A DNA stretch of 64,000 nt. It comes from Citrobacter sedlakii NBRC 105722. Lineage in GTDB: Bacteria > Pseudomonadota > Gammaproteobacteria > Enterobacterales > Enterobacteriaceae. The DNA lies in NCBI RefSeq assembly GCF_000759835.1, contig NZ_BBNB01000013.1, positions 111,367-175,366 of the forward strand, in the 5' to 3' direction. Within the stretch, counting starts at the first letter, position 1, and every line of letters begins with the position of its first letter. This document shows positions 9,897-20,216 of this stretch, in pieces. Under the pieces are notes generated by a model. It had not been told where the DNA came from, did no database searches, and was given only the letters and a program-made list of their open reading frames with translations. Both the position numbers and the translations under genes were made by a program.

Positions 9897-10880
9897 ATGG
9901 CAACACGTATTGAATTTCACAAGCATGGTGGCCCTGAAGTGCTTCAGGCCGTGGCGTTCACCCCGGCAGATCCGGCGGAGAACGAAATCCAGGTCGAAAA
10001 CAAAGCGATTGGCATTAACTACATCGATACCTACATCCGCAGCGGGCTTTATCCGCCGCCAGCGCTGCCCAGCGGGCTGGGTACCGAAGCAGCGGGCGTA
10101 GTGAGCAAAGTGGGCAGCGGCGTAACGCACATCAAAGCGGGCGATCGCGTCGTGTATGCGCAATCTGCGCTCGGCGCCTACAGTTCAGTGCATAACGTCG
10201 TGGCCGATAAGGCGGCGATTTTACCCGACGCGATCTCTTTCGAGCAGGCCGCTGCCTCGTTTTTGAAAGGGCTGACTGTCTTTTACCTGTTGCGTAAAAC
10301 CTATGAAATCAAACCCGATGAACCGTTCCTGTTCCATGCGGCGGCAGGCGGCGTGGGTTTGATTGCCTGCCAGTGGGCGAAAGCGCTGGGCGCAAAACTT
10401 ATCGGTAGCGTGAGCAGCGCGCAAAAAGCGCAGCGGGCGCGGGATGCAGGCGCGTGGCAGGTGATTAACTATCGCGAAGAAAATCTCGTAGAGCGGGTCA
10501 AAGAGATCACCGGCGGGAAAAAGGTCTGCGTAGTGTACGACTCGGTGGGGAAAGACACCTGGGAGTCCTCGCTGGACTGTCTGCAGCGTCGCGGCCTGAT
10601 GGTCAGCTTCGGTAACGCGTCCGGCCCGGTGACCGGCGTGAACCTGGGGATCCTGAATCAGAAGGGTTCCCTGTACGTCACGCGCCCTTCTCTGCAGGGC
10701 TACGTCACCAATCGCGATGAGCTGACTGAAGCCAGCAACGAACTGTTCTCGCTAATCGCCAGCGGCGTGATCAAAGTCGATGTGGCGGATAGCCAGAAGT
10801 TTGCCCTGCAGGATGCGCAACGCGCGCATGAAATGCTGGAAAGCAGGGCTACGCAAGGGTCCAGCTTGCTGATTCCGTAA
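9897..10880 (+). CDS. qor: NADPH quinone oxidoreductase (zeta-crystallin-like)
   Basis: 327 aa, the E. coli Qor length. A zinc-free medium-chain dehydrogenase/reductase that reduces quinones with NADPH. N-terminal GroES-like domain (GTEAAGVV, GDRVVYA) and Rossmann domain with HAAAGGVGLIACQWAKALGA. The start chosen is ATG 9897, which has a very strong TGGAGGAAGC ribosome-binding site; upstream in-frame starts would overlap the dnaB start region. It diverges from dnaB. Confidence 0.97.
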   Translation: MATRIEFHKHGGPEVLQAVAFTPADPAENEIQVENKAIGINYIDTYIRSGLYPPPALPSGLGTEAAGVVSKVGSGVTHIKAGDRVVYAQSALGAYSSVHNVVADKAAILPDAISFEQAAASFLKGLTVFYLLRKTYEIKPDEPFLFHAAAGGVGLIACQWAKALGAKLIGSVSSAQKAQRARDAGAWQVINYREENLVERVKEITGGKKVCVVYDSVGKDTWESSLDCLQRRGLMVSFGNASGPVTGVNLGILNQKGSLYVTRPSLQGYVTNRDELTEASNELFSLIASGVIKVDVADSQKFALQDAQRAHEMLESRATQGSSLLIP

Positions 10881-10902
10881 ACCGGGATCCGCTGAAAGAA
10901 TT

Positions 10903-10936
10903 AGGGCTTCCACCTGGGAAGCCCTTTCTTTTTTTA
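10903..10936 (+). terminator. Rho-independent terminator of qor
   Basis: AGGGCTTCC (10903-10911) pairs with GGAAGCCCT (10917-10925), followed by TTTCTTTTTTT. Confidence 0.9.
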
Positions 10937-11060
10937 GTTCGGCTGTATGTAGGGTACAGCACGATGAATCCGTTAGACGCGCAATAGTGACAGATTTGAT
11001 TATCAATTCCTATTTGGTTCTAAAGGCAAAATTGCAGGTTGTGACGAACCCCACAATACC

Positions 11061-11303
11061 CTAGTAACGCCAGCGGTTATTGCGACGATATTGCGGCACT
11101 TTCGGCGATTTGATTGCCTTGATAACCCATACCACAGCAACCGCCAACAGCAGCCATGGCAACAGTTTGATCATCAAAGCAAACATTCCGCCCAGGAACA
11201 TCACCGCGGTTGCCACCACCAGCGCAGCCAGGATGCCCAACAGCGAAACGCCAGTGACCATCAGCATGATAAAAAAGCCAAGCACAAAAAGTAGTTCCAG
11301 CAT
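11061..11303 (-). CDS. pspG: Phage shock protein G
   Basis: 80 aa, the E. coli PspG length. An inner-membrane effector of the phage-shock response with three hydrophobic stretches covering most of the protein (LLFVLGFFIMLMVTGVSLL, ILAALVVATAVMFLGGMFA, LLPWLLLAVAVVWVI) and a basic tail ending RRNNRWRY. The start ATG 11303 was chosen because GGGAGA lies just upstream and the protein then matches the known length; a start 10 codons upstream lacks such a site. A sigma-54 promoter lies 36 bp upstream. Confidence 0.95.
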   Translation of the reverse strand: MLELLFVLGFFIMLMVTGVSLLGILAALVVATAVMFLGGMFALMIKLLPWLLLAVAVVWVIKAIKSPKVPQYRRNNRWRY

Positions 11304-11338
11304 GACGCTCTCCCATAATGAAATTCTGATCAATGCTT

Positions 11339-11354
11339 TACAAAATGCGTGCCA
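11339..11354 (-). promoter_or_regulatory. Sigma-54 promoter of pspG
   Basis: On the minus strand TGGCACGCATTTTGTA matches the sigma-54 pattern TGGCACG-N4-TTGCA with one change (TTGT for TTGC). It is placed correctly to start transcription about 25 nt upstream of the pspG start codon, in line with PspF/sigma-54 control of this gene in E. coli. Confidence 0.8.
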
Positions 11355-11375
11355 ACATTAATTCGTTGATATATA

Positions 11376-11407
11376 AACAAAACGCCCCGCAGCAATGCGC
11401 AGGGCGT
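11376..11407 (-). terminator. Terminator of dusA
   Basis: Read on the minus strand, ACGCCCTGCGCA pairs imperfectly with TGCGGGGCGT and is followed by TTTTGTTT. It lies about 30 bp after the dusA stop codon and just upstream of the pspG promoter, insulating the two genes. Confidence 0.8.
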
Positions 11408-11436
11408 GGTGAAATTGACTAACTAATGGTGAAATT

Positions 11437-12432
11437 TTAACGCTTATCAGCGACCAGTTTTAATGCATGCTCAAGCACGTTGATATCCGCACCGGCTTTA
11501 TGGGCATTTTCGCTCAGGTAACGACGCCATTGACGCGCGCCCGGAATGCCCTGGAACAGGCCGAGCATATGGCGGGTGATATGGCCTAAATAGGTCCCCT
11601 GCCGCAGTTCCCGCTCAATATACGGATACATCGCCCGTACCACGGCCACCGGATCGGCATCCGCGGTGTCAACGCCGAAAATCTCCCGGTCAACCGAGGC
11701 CAGAATTCCCGGATTCTGGTACGCTTCGCGCCCGACCATAACGCCATCCATATGGGCAAGGTGCGCTTTCGCCTGTTCCAGTGACGTAATACCGCCGTTA
11801 ATCGACAGGGTGAGATGCGGAAAATCCCGTTTGAGCTGATAAACCCGTGGGTAATCCAGCGGCGGAATTTCTCGGTTCTCTTTCGGGCTTAATCCGGAAA
11901 GCCAGGCTTTTCGGGCATGAATGATGAACATGTCGCATTCACCGTTACCTGAAACGGTATTCATGAAGTCGCAGAGAAATTCATAGCTGTCCTGGTCGTC
12001 GATACCGATGCGCGTTTTAACGGTCACCGGAATCGACACCGCATCACGCATCGCCTTCACGCAATCGGCTACCAGCTGCGCGTTCCCCATCAGGCATGCG
12101 CCAAACATACCGTTCTGCACGCGATCCGACGGACAGCCGACGTTAAGGTTGATCTCGTCATAGCCGCGAGCCTCCGCAAGTTTTGCACACTGCGCAAGCT
12201 GAGCCGGATCGCTTCCCCCCAGTTGCAGTGCCACCGGATGCTCCTCATCGCTGTACGCCAGGTAATCGCCTTTGCCATGAATAATGGCGCCTGTTGTGAC
12301 CATCTCGGTATAGAGCAACGTCTGGCGAGACAGCAGGCGCAAGAAATAGCGGCAATGTCTGTCCGTCCAGTCGAGCATCGGTGCGATGGAGAAACGGTGA
12401 GCGGGAAAGGCAGCGTGTAATTCTGATGACAT
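11437..12432 (-). CDS. dusA: tRNA-dihydrouridine(20/20a) synthase
   Basis: 331 aa from ATG 12432 (MSSELHAAF...). FMN- and NADPH-dependent enzyme that reduces uridine 20/20a in the tRNA D-loop. TIM-barrel with [14 protein letters not shown] at the N-terminus, the catalytic-cysteine segment [14 protein letters not shown], the KTRIG segment and the FMN-phosphate region [13 protein letters not shown] longer in-frame start exists 16 codons upstream; neither has a strong ribosome-binding site, so the exact start is uncertain. Confidence 0.96.
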   Translation of the reverse strand: MSSELHAAFPAHRFSIAPMLDWTDRHCRYFLRLLSRQTLLYTEMVTTGAIIHGKGDYLAYSDEEHPVALQLGGSDPAQLAQCAKLAEARGYDEINLNVGCPSDRVQNGMFGACLMGNAQLVADCVKAMRDAVSIPVTVKTRIGIDDQDSYEFLCDFMNTVSGNGECDMFIIHARKAWLSGLSPKENREIPPLDYPRVYQLKRDFPHLTLSINGGITSLEQAKAHLAHMDGVMVGREAYQNPGILASVDREIFGVDTADADPVAVVRAMYPYIERELRQGTYLGHITRHMLGLFQGIPGARQWRRYLSENAHKAGADINVLEHALKLVADKR

Positions 12433-12515
12433 GGCGATTTTTTGAGCGTCTGGTGAACAAGGGGCGCTACTATAGCACAAAGGTAAACCGGAGACGTAAC
12501 GTCTCCGGTGCTGCC

Positions 12516-13826
12516 TCAGAACGTCATGCTGAGCTGCGCGCCTGCCCCCCAGGTTTCGTCTTCACCATACAGACCCATCAGATCCACATGAACGCGGTTG
12601 AACGGAGAAAACCCAACGCCGCCGGTAAAGACATTGCTGTCGTTCGCCTTCACATCAGCACGGTAGCCTGCCCGAACGGCCAGCCAGTTCAGCGGACGAA
12701 CCTCTGCGCCGACGCCTACATACTGAGAATCATCTTCGCTCTTAAAACCTTTCGTTTCGGTTAGATCGCCATCCGCTGTCAGCGTCACTACGTCGTTATG
12801 CCAGGCGACACCCGCGGTGACCAGCGGGCGAATCTGATAGGTATCCTGATAATTACGCGTTTCGCCGGTCAGGCCGTTGGTAATGTAAATCGATTTGGTG
12901 TCGATATCGCGCGAGATAAGGTTTTGCCCGCTGACGCCCAGCGTCCAGTTTTCGCCAAAGTCCGCCGCAATCCCGGCATCGACGTTAAAGCCGGTGTCAT
13001 CGTTGCGGTATCGGCTGCTGTTCCAGTCGCTGCTGTCGTAGTTATAAATCGAGGTCGTGTAATTATAGAGCCAGGTTTTTTGCAGTTTCGGCGTGACGCC
13101 AATAGAAAGCGGCACGTCGCCTAAGGCAAACTGACGCGCCACCGCGATACCGTAATCGGAGACGATTGCCGCCCGGCCGGATGCCGTGGAGTTAAGGTGT
13201 TTGGTGATTTCATCAGAGCCCTGCAGCGCCGCCCTGCCCGCTTCAACTAACGCATAGGCATCGCTACCCTCGATTCTGCGCAGATAATCAATATCGCCTT
13301 GATCGATTGACGCGCTTACACGGCCATGCGCATAGCCTTTCGCCACAAACGCAACGGATAACACCTCGTTGGGAATACTGACCGCCAGTCCGGCCCCGGC
13401 GTTAGCATGCGCCGTCTTCCCTTTCAGGTACTCCAGCTCATCGGCAAGATCGCGCGCCGCCCCCTGAAACTGGTTTAACACGCCGCGAGGGTTCAGCAGA
13501 ACCTCGGCTGGCGTCAGGTTATCGACGACGTCATCGTAGTAGTCGATTTTGTCGCTGATTTCATCAATCTCATCCTGCAAGTTATCCTCGTCGGTAATTT
13601 GCGCCCCAACCGCAGGAAGGATGACGGTAATGCTGTCCTCAGGTTTAGCCTTCGCCAGCAAAGCCGGGTTGATGAGAACCCCACTGCCATAATGTGCCGA
13701 AGCCACGCCCGTCCCGCCCATTGCATCGTTACGCGCTTCCGCCCAGGTATTTGCCGCGTTCGCCTGGTGTGATACCCAAAACGAAACCGCGATCGCCACC
13801 ACCGAAAAGTTAAAATTTTTATTCAC
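12516..13826 (-). CDS. TraF-like predicted outer-membrane beta-barrel protein
   Basis: 436 aa from a GTG at 13826. The role is unknown. The residues after GTG make a typical signal peptide (NKNF..., hydrophobic core, HQANA cleavage), which is why I prefer this start to an ATG 51 codons upstream. The mature part begins [25 protein letters not shown], has a short acidic coiled-coil-like segment (around [14 protein letters not shown]), then many alternating beta strands and ends in phenylalanine (SMTF), as outer-membrane barrels do. It resembles chromosomal proteins annotated 'conjugal transfer protein TraF' (TraF_2 type); no conjugation genes are nearby. E. coli has other genes (yjbL, yjbM) at this position. 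Confidence 0.75.
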   Translation of the reverse strand: MNKNFNFSVVAIAVSFWVSHQANAANTWAEARNDAMGGTGVASAHYGSGVLINPALLAKAKPEDSITVILPAVGAQITDEDNLQDEIDEISDKIDYYDDVVDNLTPAEVLLNPRGVLNQFQGAARDLADELEYLKGKTAHANAGAGLAVSIPNEVLSVAFVAKGYAHGRVSASIDQGDIDYLRRIEGSDAYALVEAGRAALQGSDEITKHLNSTASGRAAIVSDYGIAVARQFALGDVPLSIGVTPKLQKTWLYNYTTSIYNYDSSDWNSSRYRNDDTGFNVDAGIAADFGENWTLGVSGQNLISRDIDTKSIYITNGLTGETRNYQDTYQIRPLVTAGVAWHNDVVTLTADGDLTETKGFKSEDDSQYVGVGAEVRPLNWLAVRAGYRADVKANDSNVFTGGVGFSPFNRVHVDLMGLYGEDETWGAGAQLSMTF

Positions 13827-14108
13827 AGTAAACCCATTTTTATTAGCAGGTGAAATAACGCCTCTGCCAGTATCAACGCAGCAGAGGAGAACTATTGCTG
13901 TGAAAAAATGAATAAAAATGGTGCTATTCGCTTCATGCAGAATGGGGCTGAAGCGTTCTCTTTTTGTGATACGCCTCAATATGTATAGAAGACTTTATTA
14001 AGCGCGGAAAGATTCGCAGACGATATATCGTCACTGGCAGGATCTCGGCGTTTCCTGCAGAACATGATAAAGTGAGGGTTTATCACCCCACGCTAACCGA
14101 GGTGCCCA

Positions 14109-14624
14109 ATGGAAAAGACCACAACGCAAGAGCTGCTGGCGCAAGCTGAAAAATTGTGCGCGCAACGCAATGTGCGACTGACCCCGCAGCGCCTCGAAGT
14201 GTTACGCCTGATGAGCCTGCAGGACGGGGCAATTAGCGCTTACGATCTGCTCGATCTGCTGCGGGAGTCAGAGCCACAGGCCAAACCGCCGACGGTTTAC
14301 CGGGCGCTGGATTTTCTGCTAGAGCAAGGGTTTGTGCATAAGGTGGAATCCACAAACAGCTACGTACTTTGCTATCTTTTCGATCAGCCGACGCATACCT
14401 CAGCCATGTTTATCTGCGATCGCTGCGGCGCGGTGAAGGAAGAGTGTGCGGAAGGGGTGGAAGATATTATGCATACGCTGGCGGCAAAAATGGGTTTTGC
14501 CCTGCGTCATAACGTGATTGAAGCGCATGGGTTATGTTCAGCGTGCGTGGAGGTTGAAGCCTGTCGTCATCCCGGCGATTGCCAACATGACCATTCTATT
14601 CAGGTGAAGAAAAAACCCCGTTAA
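14109..14624 (+). CDS. zur: Zinc uptake regulator, Fur family
   Basis: 171 aa, the same length as E. coli Zur. It represses zinc uptake genes (znuACB and others) when zinc is sufficient. An N-terminal winged helix (RLTPQRLEVLRLM...PPTVYRALDFLLEQGFVHKV) precedes a metal-binding dimerisation domain with FICDRCGAVKEEC and the C-terminal SACVEVEACRHPGDCQHDH cysteine/histidine cluster. ATG 14109 follows AACCGAGGTGCCC. Confidence 0.97.
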   Translation: MEKTTTQELLAQAEKLCAQRNVRLTPQRLEVLRLMSLQDGAISAYDLLDLLRESEPQAKPPTVYRALDFLLEQGFVHKVESTNSYVLCYLFDQPTHTSAMFICDRCGAVKEECAEGVEDIMHTLAAKMGFALRHNVIEAHGLCSACVEVEACRHPGDCQHDHSIQVKKKPR

Positions 14625-14702
14625 TGGCGCGAGCGGCAAGGCGCGCCGCTCACTGTAAGCAAATAAAGGGCAGTACGTCCTTGTACTTTTGGGCAGGAGG
14701 GT

Positions 14703-14912
14703 TTACCAGCGGTAGTCGTTGCGGGTTTCCCAGTCACCCACCTCTTTTTCCGCCTGATCTTTCTGGTAGCCATAACGTTCCTGGATTTTACCTACCAGCT
14801 GATCGCGCTTACCTTCGATAACCGTCATGTCATCGTCGGTTAATTTGCCCCATTGCTCTTTCACCTTACCTTTGAATTGTTTCCAGTTACCACCGGCTTC
14901 GTCTTTATTCAT
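14703..14912 (-). CDS. yjbJ: CsbD-like stress protein YjbJ
   Basis: 69 aa (70 if the preceding ATG at 14915 is used; GAGGA fits the second better). A small, abundant, very hydrophilic CsbD-family protein. In E. coli it is induced in stationary phase through RpoS and by osmotic stress. Family signature seen: NKDEAGGNWKQFKGKVKEQWG, then GKRDQLVGKIQERYGY. Function unknown. Confidence 0.95.
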   Translation of the reverse strand: MNKDEAGGNWKQFKGKVKEQWGKLTDDDMTVIEGKRDQLVGKIQERYGYQKDQAEKEVGDWETRNDYRW

Positions 14913-15043
14913 CATAAAGTCCTCTTCGTTAGGCTGTGAATAGCGAGTCTACGTCATCCAACGTTGCTACGTTTCTTGCTGGACGTGATATTAAGTGTAG
15001 TCAGGGATTCTGGGTTCGGTTGAGTATTCAGAATATTTAACCG

Positions 15044-16369
15044 TCACGTTGCCGAAAACCAGGTACCGTTACGCCAGTGCCGCCGCCAAATCCATGCTAA
15101 CGAAAGTCCGCGCAGCGCCAGGAAAACCGCCAGCGCCAGCCACAAACCGTGATTCCCCAATGCCGGTACCGCCAGCAGCGTTAACGCAAAACCCGTCGCC
15201 GCCACCGCCATACTGTTACGCATTTCCGCAGCGCGGGTCGCGCCAATAAACATGCCATCCAGCAAGTAGCACCAGACGCCGACCAACGGCAGGATCACCT
15301 GCCAGAACAGATAACGATCGGCTAACTGCTGCAACTGCGGCAGTGAGGTCAGCAGCGCGATTATCTGCTCCCCCAACAACAGGTAGGTCAAAGAAAACAG
15401 CAGTGCTACGATGCCTGACTGACGACACGCCGCCCGCCAGACCTCCAGCAATTGACTGCCGTCCCGCGCGCCATACGCCTGGCCGGAATGCGCCTCAACA
15501 GCGTAGGCAAAGCCGTCCAACGCATAGGCGGTAAAAGTAAGCAGCGTCATGAGCACTGCGTTCACGGCAATGATGTCGCCGCCGAGCCTTGCGCCAAGAA
15601 CAGTAATGGCGCCAAAGCAGAGCTGGAGCAGCAGCGAACGCAGCATAATGTCGCGATTAAGCGCCAGCAGGCGACGAATATTCCCGCGCCAGGCCTGCTT
15701 TAGCATCGCCATCGAAACGCCGCGCAGATGCAGCACCTTGCGCACCATCAGCATTCCCAGCAATAGCGTGGCGTATTCAGCTATCACCGTGGCCAGCGCA
15801 GCGCCCTGCACGTTCATATGCAGACCCATCACCAGCCACAGGTCGAGGATAATGTTGAGGATGTTACCGACAATCAGCAGAATCACCGGCGCCCGCGCAT
15901 ACTGCACACCGAGCAGCCAGCCCAGCAGGACCAGATTGGCCAGCGAGGCGGGCGCGCTAAGCCAGCGGATTTCCAGGAAGCGTCTTGCCTGCGCCAGCAC
16001 CGCCTCGCTACCGCCGACGATATGCAGCGCCAGATCGATCAGCGGCGTTCGGCAGAGCGCAATGAGCAGGCCAGCGCCCAGCGCCAGCAGCAATGGCTGT
16101 ACTAACGCGCGCGCCAGCGCCTGTGGGTTCTTCGCTCCAAACGCCTGCGCCGTAAGCCCGGTAGTGCTCATTCGTAAAAAGAGCAGCAGCATGAACAGAA
16201 AACTGGTAGCCGTCGCCCCAACCGCCACCCCGCCGAGGTAAACAGGACTGTCAAGGTGGCCTATCACCGCGGTATCCACCAGCCCAAGCAGCGGCACAGT
16301 GATGTTGGAGAAAATCATGGGTAAGGCAAGACGCCAGAGCGCTTTATCAGCAGATGCAAAGAACGGCAT
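15044..16369 (-). CDS. dinF: MATE-family efflux protein DinF
   Basis: 441 aa, slightly shorter than E. coli DinF. Predicted 12-helix inner-membrane multidrug and toxic-compound extrusion transporter, with the two related halves of the MATE fold. It is the second gene of the SOS operon lexA-dinF. DinF is reported to help against oxidative stress and bile salts in E. coli. The intergenic gap to lexA is 120 bp and contains REP sequences. Confidence 0.95.
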   Translation of the reverse strand: MPFFASADKALWRLALPMIFSNITVPLLGLVDTAVIGHLDSPVYLGGVAVGATATSFLFMLLLFLRMSTTGLTAQAFGAKNPQALARALVQPLLLALGAGLLIALCRTPLIDLALHIVGGSEAVLAQARRFLEIRWLSAPASLANLVLLGWLLGVQYARAPVILLIVGNILNIILDLWLVMGLHMNVQGAALATVIAEYATLLLGMLMVRKVLHLRGVSMAMLKQAWRGNIRRLLALNRDIMLRSLLLQLCFGAITVLGARLGGDIIAVNAVLMTLLTFTAYALDGFAYAVEAHSGQAYGARDGSQLLEVWRAACRQSGIVALLFSLTYLLLGEQIIALLTSLPQLQQLADRYLFWQVILPLVGVWCYLLDGMFIGATRAAEMRNSMAVAATGFALTLLAVPALGNHGLWLALAVFLALRGLSLAWIWRRHWRNGTWFSAT

Positions 16370-16412
16370 GAGAAGAAGCCTGAGGAGCAGTTATCGTAGA
16401 TTTAAAATTATA

Positions 16413-16481
16413 CAGGCCTGATAAGCACAGCGCTGCCAGGCCTGGCGCCGGATAACGGCGCGTACGCTCTTATATCCGGCT
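16413..16481. repeat. REP/BIME element between lexA and dinF
   Basis: Two REP-like units in opposite orientation (GGCCTGATAAGC... and ...TTATATCCGGC) lie inside the lexA-dinF operon. They may uncouple dinF message stability from lexA. Confidence 0.65.
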
Positions 16482-16489
16482 AAATGAAA

Positions 16490-17098
16490 TTACAGCCATT
16501 CACCGTTGCGGATGACGCCGACGGCCAGCCCTTCAATCGTGAAGCTTTGTTCACGCAGATCCACGACGATCGGTGTAAATTCGCTGTTTTCTGGCAGAAG
16601 CTCGACTTTGTTGCCCTGTTTTTTCAGGCGTTTTACCGTTACTTCGTCATCAATGCGCGCCACGACCACCTGACCGTTACGTACATCCTGCGTTTTGTGT
16701 ACCGCCAGCAGATCGCCGTCCATAATGCCGATGTCTTTCATCGACATACCGCTGACGCGCAGCAGGAAGTCGGCGTTCGGTTTAAACAGTGACGGATCGA
16801 CCTGGTAATGGCCTTCAATGTGCTGCTGCGCCAGCAGCGGCTCGCCTGCCGCAACGCGACCGACCAGCGGTAAGCCATCTTCTTCTTCCTGCAGCAGTCG
16901 AATGCCGCGGGACGCGCCGGAAACGATTTCAATCACCCCTTTGCGCGCCAGCGCTTTCAGGTGTTCTTCAGCGGCGTTTGGGGAACGGAACCCCAAACGC
17001 TGCGCGATTTCCGCACGCGTCGGCGGCATACCTGTCTGGCTGATGTGATCCCGAATAAGATCAAACACCTCTTGCTGCCTGGCCGTTAACGCTTTCAT
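16490..17098 (-). CDS. lexA: LexA repressor
   Basis: 202 aa. Master repressor of the SOS regulon; RecA filaments stimulate its self-cleavage. The N-terminal winged helix-turn-helix is at about residues 1-70 ([25 protein letters not shown]). The cleavage site Ala84-Gly85 (RVAAGEP) and the catalytic dyad Ser119 (SGMSM) and Lys156 (DEVTVKR) are all in place. Two LexA boxes immediately upstream show autoregulation. Confidence 0.99.
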   Translation of the reverse strand: MKALTARQQEVFDLIRDHISQTGMPPTRAEIAQRLGFRSPNAAEEHLKALARKGVIEIVSGASRGIRLLQEEEDGLPLVGRVAAGEPLLAQQHIEGHYQVDPSLFKPNADFLLRVSGMSMKDIGIMDGDLLAVHKTQDVRNGQVVVARIDDEVTVKRLKKQGNKVELLPENSEFTPIVVDLREQSFTIEGLAVGVIRNGEWL

Positions 17099-17104
17099 TC
17101 CGCC

Positions 17105-17124
17105 CCCTGGGTGTATATACAGTT
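17105..17124. promoter_or_regulatory. LexA box 1 of lexA
   Basis: The core CTGGGTGTATATACAG (17107-17122) fits CTG-N10-CAG. It lies 7 bp from the lexA start codon and is the promoter-distal of two boxes. Confidence 0.88.
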
Positions 17125-17125
17125 A

Positions 17126-17145
17126 TGCTGTGAGTATATACAGCT
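17126..17145. promoter_or_regulatory. LexA box 2 of lexA
   Basis: The core CTGTGAGTATATACAG (17128-17143) fits CTG-N10-CAG. Its centre is 21 bp (two helical turns) from box 1, as in E. coli lexA. Confidence 0.9.
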
Positions 17146-17220
17146 AAAGGTGATTTTGGAACCACAAACTGCACAATGATCCGCAGTTTTATGCGGTTAT
17201 GGAACGGAGCGCGTATGTTG

Positions 17221-17589
17221 TTAGTGAAAATGGGCCCACAGCAGAATGCCCCAGGTGATCAGCGCGACAATAATGGAAAGCAGCACTGCCGCCGATCCCA
17301 TGTCCTTCGCCCGTCCTGACAGCTCGTGATATTCGGATCCAATACGGTCGACGACGGCTTCAATTGCACTGTTTAAAATTTCAACAATCATGACCAGCAG
17401 CACCGAGCCAATCAGCAGAACGCGGGTAATAGCATCGACATCCAGCCAACAGGCGATGGCCACGCCTGCCAGCACCGCAATGCTTTCCTGACGGAACGCC
17501 GCCTCGTTGACCCATGCTGCGCGAAACCCCTTCCAGGAGTAACCGGCTGCTTTAATAATTCGGGTGAATCCAGTGGTATTGTTAGCCAT
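17221..17589 (-). CDS. dgkA: Diacylglycerol kinase
   Basis: 122 aa, the E. coli DgkA length. A trimeric inner-membrane kinase with three transmembrane helices that recycles diacylglycerol made during membrane-derived oligosaccharide synthesis. The active-site segment EILNSAIEAVVDRIGSEYHELSGRAKDMGSAAV is intact. It diverges from plsB with a 170-bp gap. Confidence 0.98.
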   Translation of the reverse strand: MANNTTGFTRIIKAAGYSWKGFRAAWVNEAAFRQESIAVLAGVAIACWLDVDAITRVLLIGSVLLVMIVEILNSAIEAVVDRIGSEYHELSGRAKDMGSAAVLLSIIVALITWGILLWAHFH

Positions 17590-17759
17590 TAAAAGAACCT
17601 TTTTGCATTATTGGCGTCAATGACAATGCTTTGTTAGCGCGTATAATCTGAGTGCGGGCAACGCGGCGCGAAGTATGACCGTATACAACAGAAATTCACA
17701 TGACTTTCTGATATCCTTGCAGCGCATTTGCATTATTAACCAGAGGCTTTACATCGTTT

Positions 17760-20180
17760 ATGTCCGGCTGGCCACGAATTTACTATAAATTACTGAATTT
17801 ACCATTAAGCGTACTGGTAAAAAGCAAGTCTATTCCGGCGGATCCTGCCCCGGAACTGGGACTCGATACCTCTCGCCCAATTATGTACGTTTTGCCGTAT
17901 AACTCCAAAGCGGACTTACTCACACTGCGCGCGCAGTGTCTGGCGCACGATCTTCCCGACCCGTTAGAGCCGCTGGAGATCGACGGCACGCTGCTGCCGC
18001 GCTATGTCTTTATTCATGGCGGACCGCGTGTCTTTACGTATTACACGCCGAAAGAAGAATCTATCAAGCTGTTCCATAACTATCTCGACCTGCATCGCAG
18101 TAATCCAGACCTGGATGTGCAAATGGTGCCGGTCTCGGTGATGTTTGGCCGCTCGCCTGGACGTGAAAAAGGCGAAGTGAATCCGCCGCTACGTATGCTT
18201 AACGGCATTCAGAAATTCTTTGCCGTCTCCTGGCTGGGGCGCGACAGCTTTGTGCGTTTCTCGCCGTCCGTGTCGCTGCGCCGCATGGCCGATGAACACG
18301 GCACCGACAAAACCATCGCGCAGAAACTGGCGCGCGTGGCGCGTATGCACTTCGCCCGTCAGCGTCTGGCGGCGGTCGGTCCGCGTCTGCCGGCGCGACA
18401 GGATCTGTTTAACAAACTGTTGGCCTCGAAAGCCATTGCCCGCGCGGTAGAAGACGAGGCGCGGAGCAAGAAGATCTCCCACGAAAAAGCGCAGCAAAAC
18501 GCCATTGCCCTGATGGAAGAGATCGCTGCGAACTTTTCTTACGAGATGATTCGCCTGACCGACCGCATTCTGGGCTTTACCTGGAACCGGCTGTATCAGG
18601 GGATCAACGTCCATAACGCCGAGCGCGTGCGCCAGTTGGCCCACGACGGGCACGAAATCGTCTATGTGCCGTGCCACCGCAGCCATATGGACTATCTGCT
18701 GCTCTCGTATGTTCTTTACCATCAGGGGCTGGTGCCGCCGCATATCGCTGCCGGTATCAACCTGAACTTCTGGCCTGCGGGACCGATTTTCCGTCGCCTG
18801 GGCGCGTTCTTTATCCGCCGCACTTTTAAAGGCAATAAGCTCTATTCGACGGTGTTCCGCGAGTATCTCGGCGAACTGTTCAGCCGCGGCTATTCCGTTG
18901 AATACTTTGTCGAAGGCGGGCGTTCCCGTACTGGCCGTTTACTGGATCCGAAAACCGGCACCCTGTCGATGACCATCCAGGCGATGCTGCGCGGCGGTAC
19001 CCGTCCGATTACGTTAGTCCCGATTTACATCGGCTACGAGCACGTCATGGAAGTGGGCACTTACGCCAAAGAGCTGCGCGGGGCGACGAAAGAGAAAGAG
19101 AGCCTGCCGCAGATGCTGCGTGGCCTGAGCAAACTGCGTAATCTCGGTCAGGGCTACGTTAACTTCGGCGAACCGATGCCGCTGATGACGTACCTCAACC
19201 ACCACGTTCCCGACTGGCGCGAGTCTATCGACCCTATTGAAGCGGTGCGTCCGGCCTGGCTGACGCCGACGGTTAACGGTATTGCTTCTGAACTGATGGT
19301 GCGCATTAACAACGCAGGGGCGGCGAACGCCATGAACCTGTGTTGCACCGCGCTGTTGGCGTCACGTCAGCGTTCGCTCACTCGCGAGCAGTTGACCGAG
19401 CAGCTCAACTGTTATCTGGATCTGATGCGCAATGTGCCGTACTCCTCTGACTCAACGGTCCCGTCGGCCAGCGCCAGTGAACTGATCGATCACGCGTTGC
19501 AGATGAATAAGTTTGAAGTCGAAAAGGATACCATTGGCGATATCATCATTCTGCCGCGCGAGCAGGCGGTACTGATGACCTATTATCGCAACAACATTGC
19601 CCATATGCTGGTTCTGCCGTCGCTGATGGCGGCGATCATTACCCAGCACCGCCGTATCTCCCGCGACGCGTTGCTGCAGCACGTGGATGTCCTTTACCCA
19701 ATGCTGAAAGCCGAGCTGTTCCTGCGCTGGGAGCGCGATGAACTGGCTGGAGTCATTGACGCGCTGGCGACAGAAATGCAGCGTCAGGGGCTGATTACCG
19801 TACAAAACGACGAGCTGCATATTCATCCTGCGCGTTCCCGCACGCTGCAACTGCTGGCGGCAGGCGCACGCGAAACGTTGCAACGTTACGCCATTACCTT
19901 CTGGCTTCTGAGCGCGAACCCGTCAATCAACCGCGGTACGCTGGAAAAAGAGAGCCGGACCGTGGCGCAGCGTTTGTCGGTTCTGCACGGCATCAACGCG
20001 CCGGAGTTTTTCGACAAGGCAGTGTTCAGTTCGTTAGTGCTTACTTTACGTGACGAAGGCTATATCAGCGATACCGGCGATGCAGAACCTGGCGAAACCA
20101 TGAAGGTGTACCAGATGCTGGCGGAGTTGATTACCTCGGATGTGCGTCTCACTATCGAGAGCGCGACGCAAAGCGAGTAA
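17760..20180 (+). CDS. plsB: Glycerol-3-phosphate acyltransferase PlsB
   Basis: 806 aa, one residue shorter than E. coli PlsB. Inner-membrane enzyme that acylates sn-glycerol-3-phosphate at position 1, the first step of phospholipid synthesis. The acyltransferase HX4D motif is in [12 protein letters not shown] (about residues 306-311), with the substrate-binding [16 protein letters not shown] and LVPIYIGYE blocks following. A terminator hairpin shared with convergent ubiA follows the stop codon. Confidence 0.98.
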   Translation: MSGWPRIYYKLLNLPLSVLVKSKSIPADPAPELGLDTSRPIMYVLPYNSKADLLTLRAQCLAHDLPDPLEPLEIDGTLLPRYVFIHGGPRVFTYYTPKEESIKLFHNYLDLHRSNPDLDVQMVPVSVMFGRSPGREKGEVNPPLRMLNGIQKFFAVSWLGRDSFVRFSPSVSLRRMADEHGTDKTIAQKLARVARMHFARQRLAAVGPRLPARQDLFNKLLASKAIARAVEDEARSKKISHEKAQQNAIALMEEIAANFSYEMIRLTDRILGFTWNRLYQGINVHNAERVRQLAHDGHEIVYVPCHRSHMDYLLLSYVLYHQGLVPPHIAAGINLNFWPAGPIFRRLGAFFIRRTFKGNKLYSTVFREYLGELFSRGYSVEYFVEGGRSRTGRLLDPKTGTLSMTIQAMLRGGTRPITLVPIYIGYEHVMEVGTYAKELRGATKEKESLPQMLRGLSKLRNLGQGYVNFGEPMPLMTYLNHHVPDWRESIDPIEAVRPAWLTPTVNGIASELMVRINNAGAANAMNLCCTALLASRQRSLTREQLTEQLNCYLDLMRNVPYSSDSTVPSASASELIDHALQMNKFEVEKDTIGDIIILPREQAVLMTYYRNNIAHMLVLPSLMAAIITQHRRISRDALLQHVDVLYPMLKAELFLRWERDELAGVIDALATEMQRQGLITVQNDELHIHPARSRTLQLLAAGARETLQRYAITFWLLSANPSINRGTLEKESRTVAQRLSVLHGINAPEFFDKAVFSSLVLTLRDEGYISDTGDAEPGETMKVYQMLAELITSDVRLTIESATQSE

Positions 20181-20183
20181 CGT

Positions 20184-20215
20184 ATAAAAAAACCGGTCGA
20201 ATGACCGGTTTATTG
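20184..20215. terminator. Bidirectional terminator between plsB and ubiA
   Basis: AACCGGTC (20191-20198) pairs with GACCGGTT (20203-20210) around a 4-nt loop, with A-rich and T-rich flanks, between convergent genes. Confidence 0.85.
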
Positions 20216-20216
20216 T

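Noticed and set aside
14624..14821. Open frame starting at the zur stop codon
   Set aside because: It runs antisense into yjbJ and shows no protein-like composition or conserved motif.
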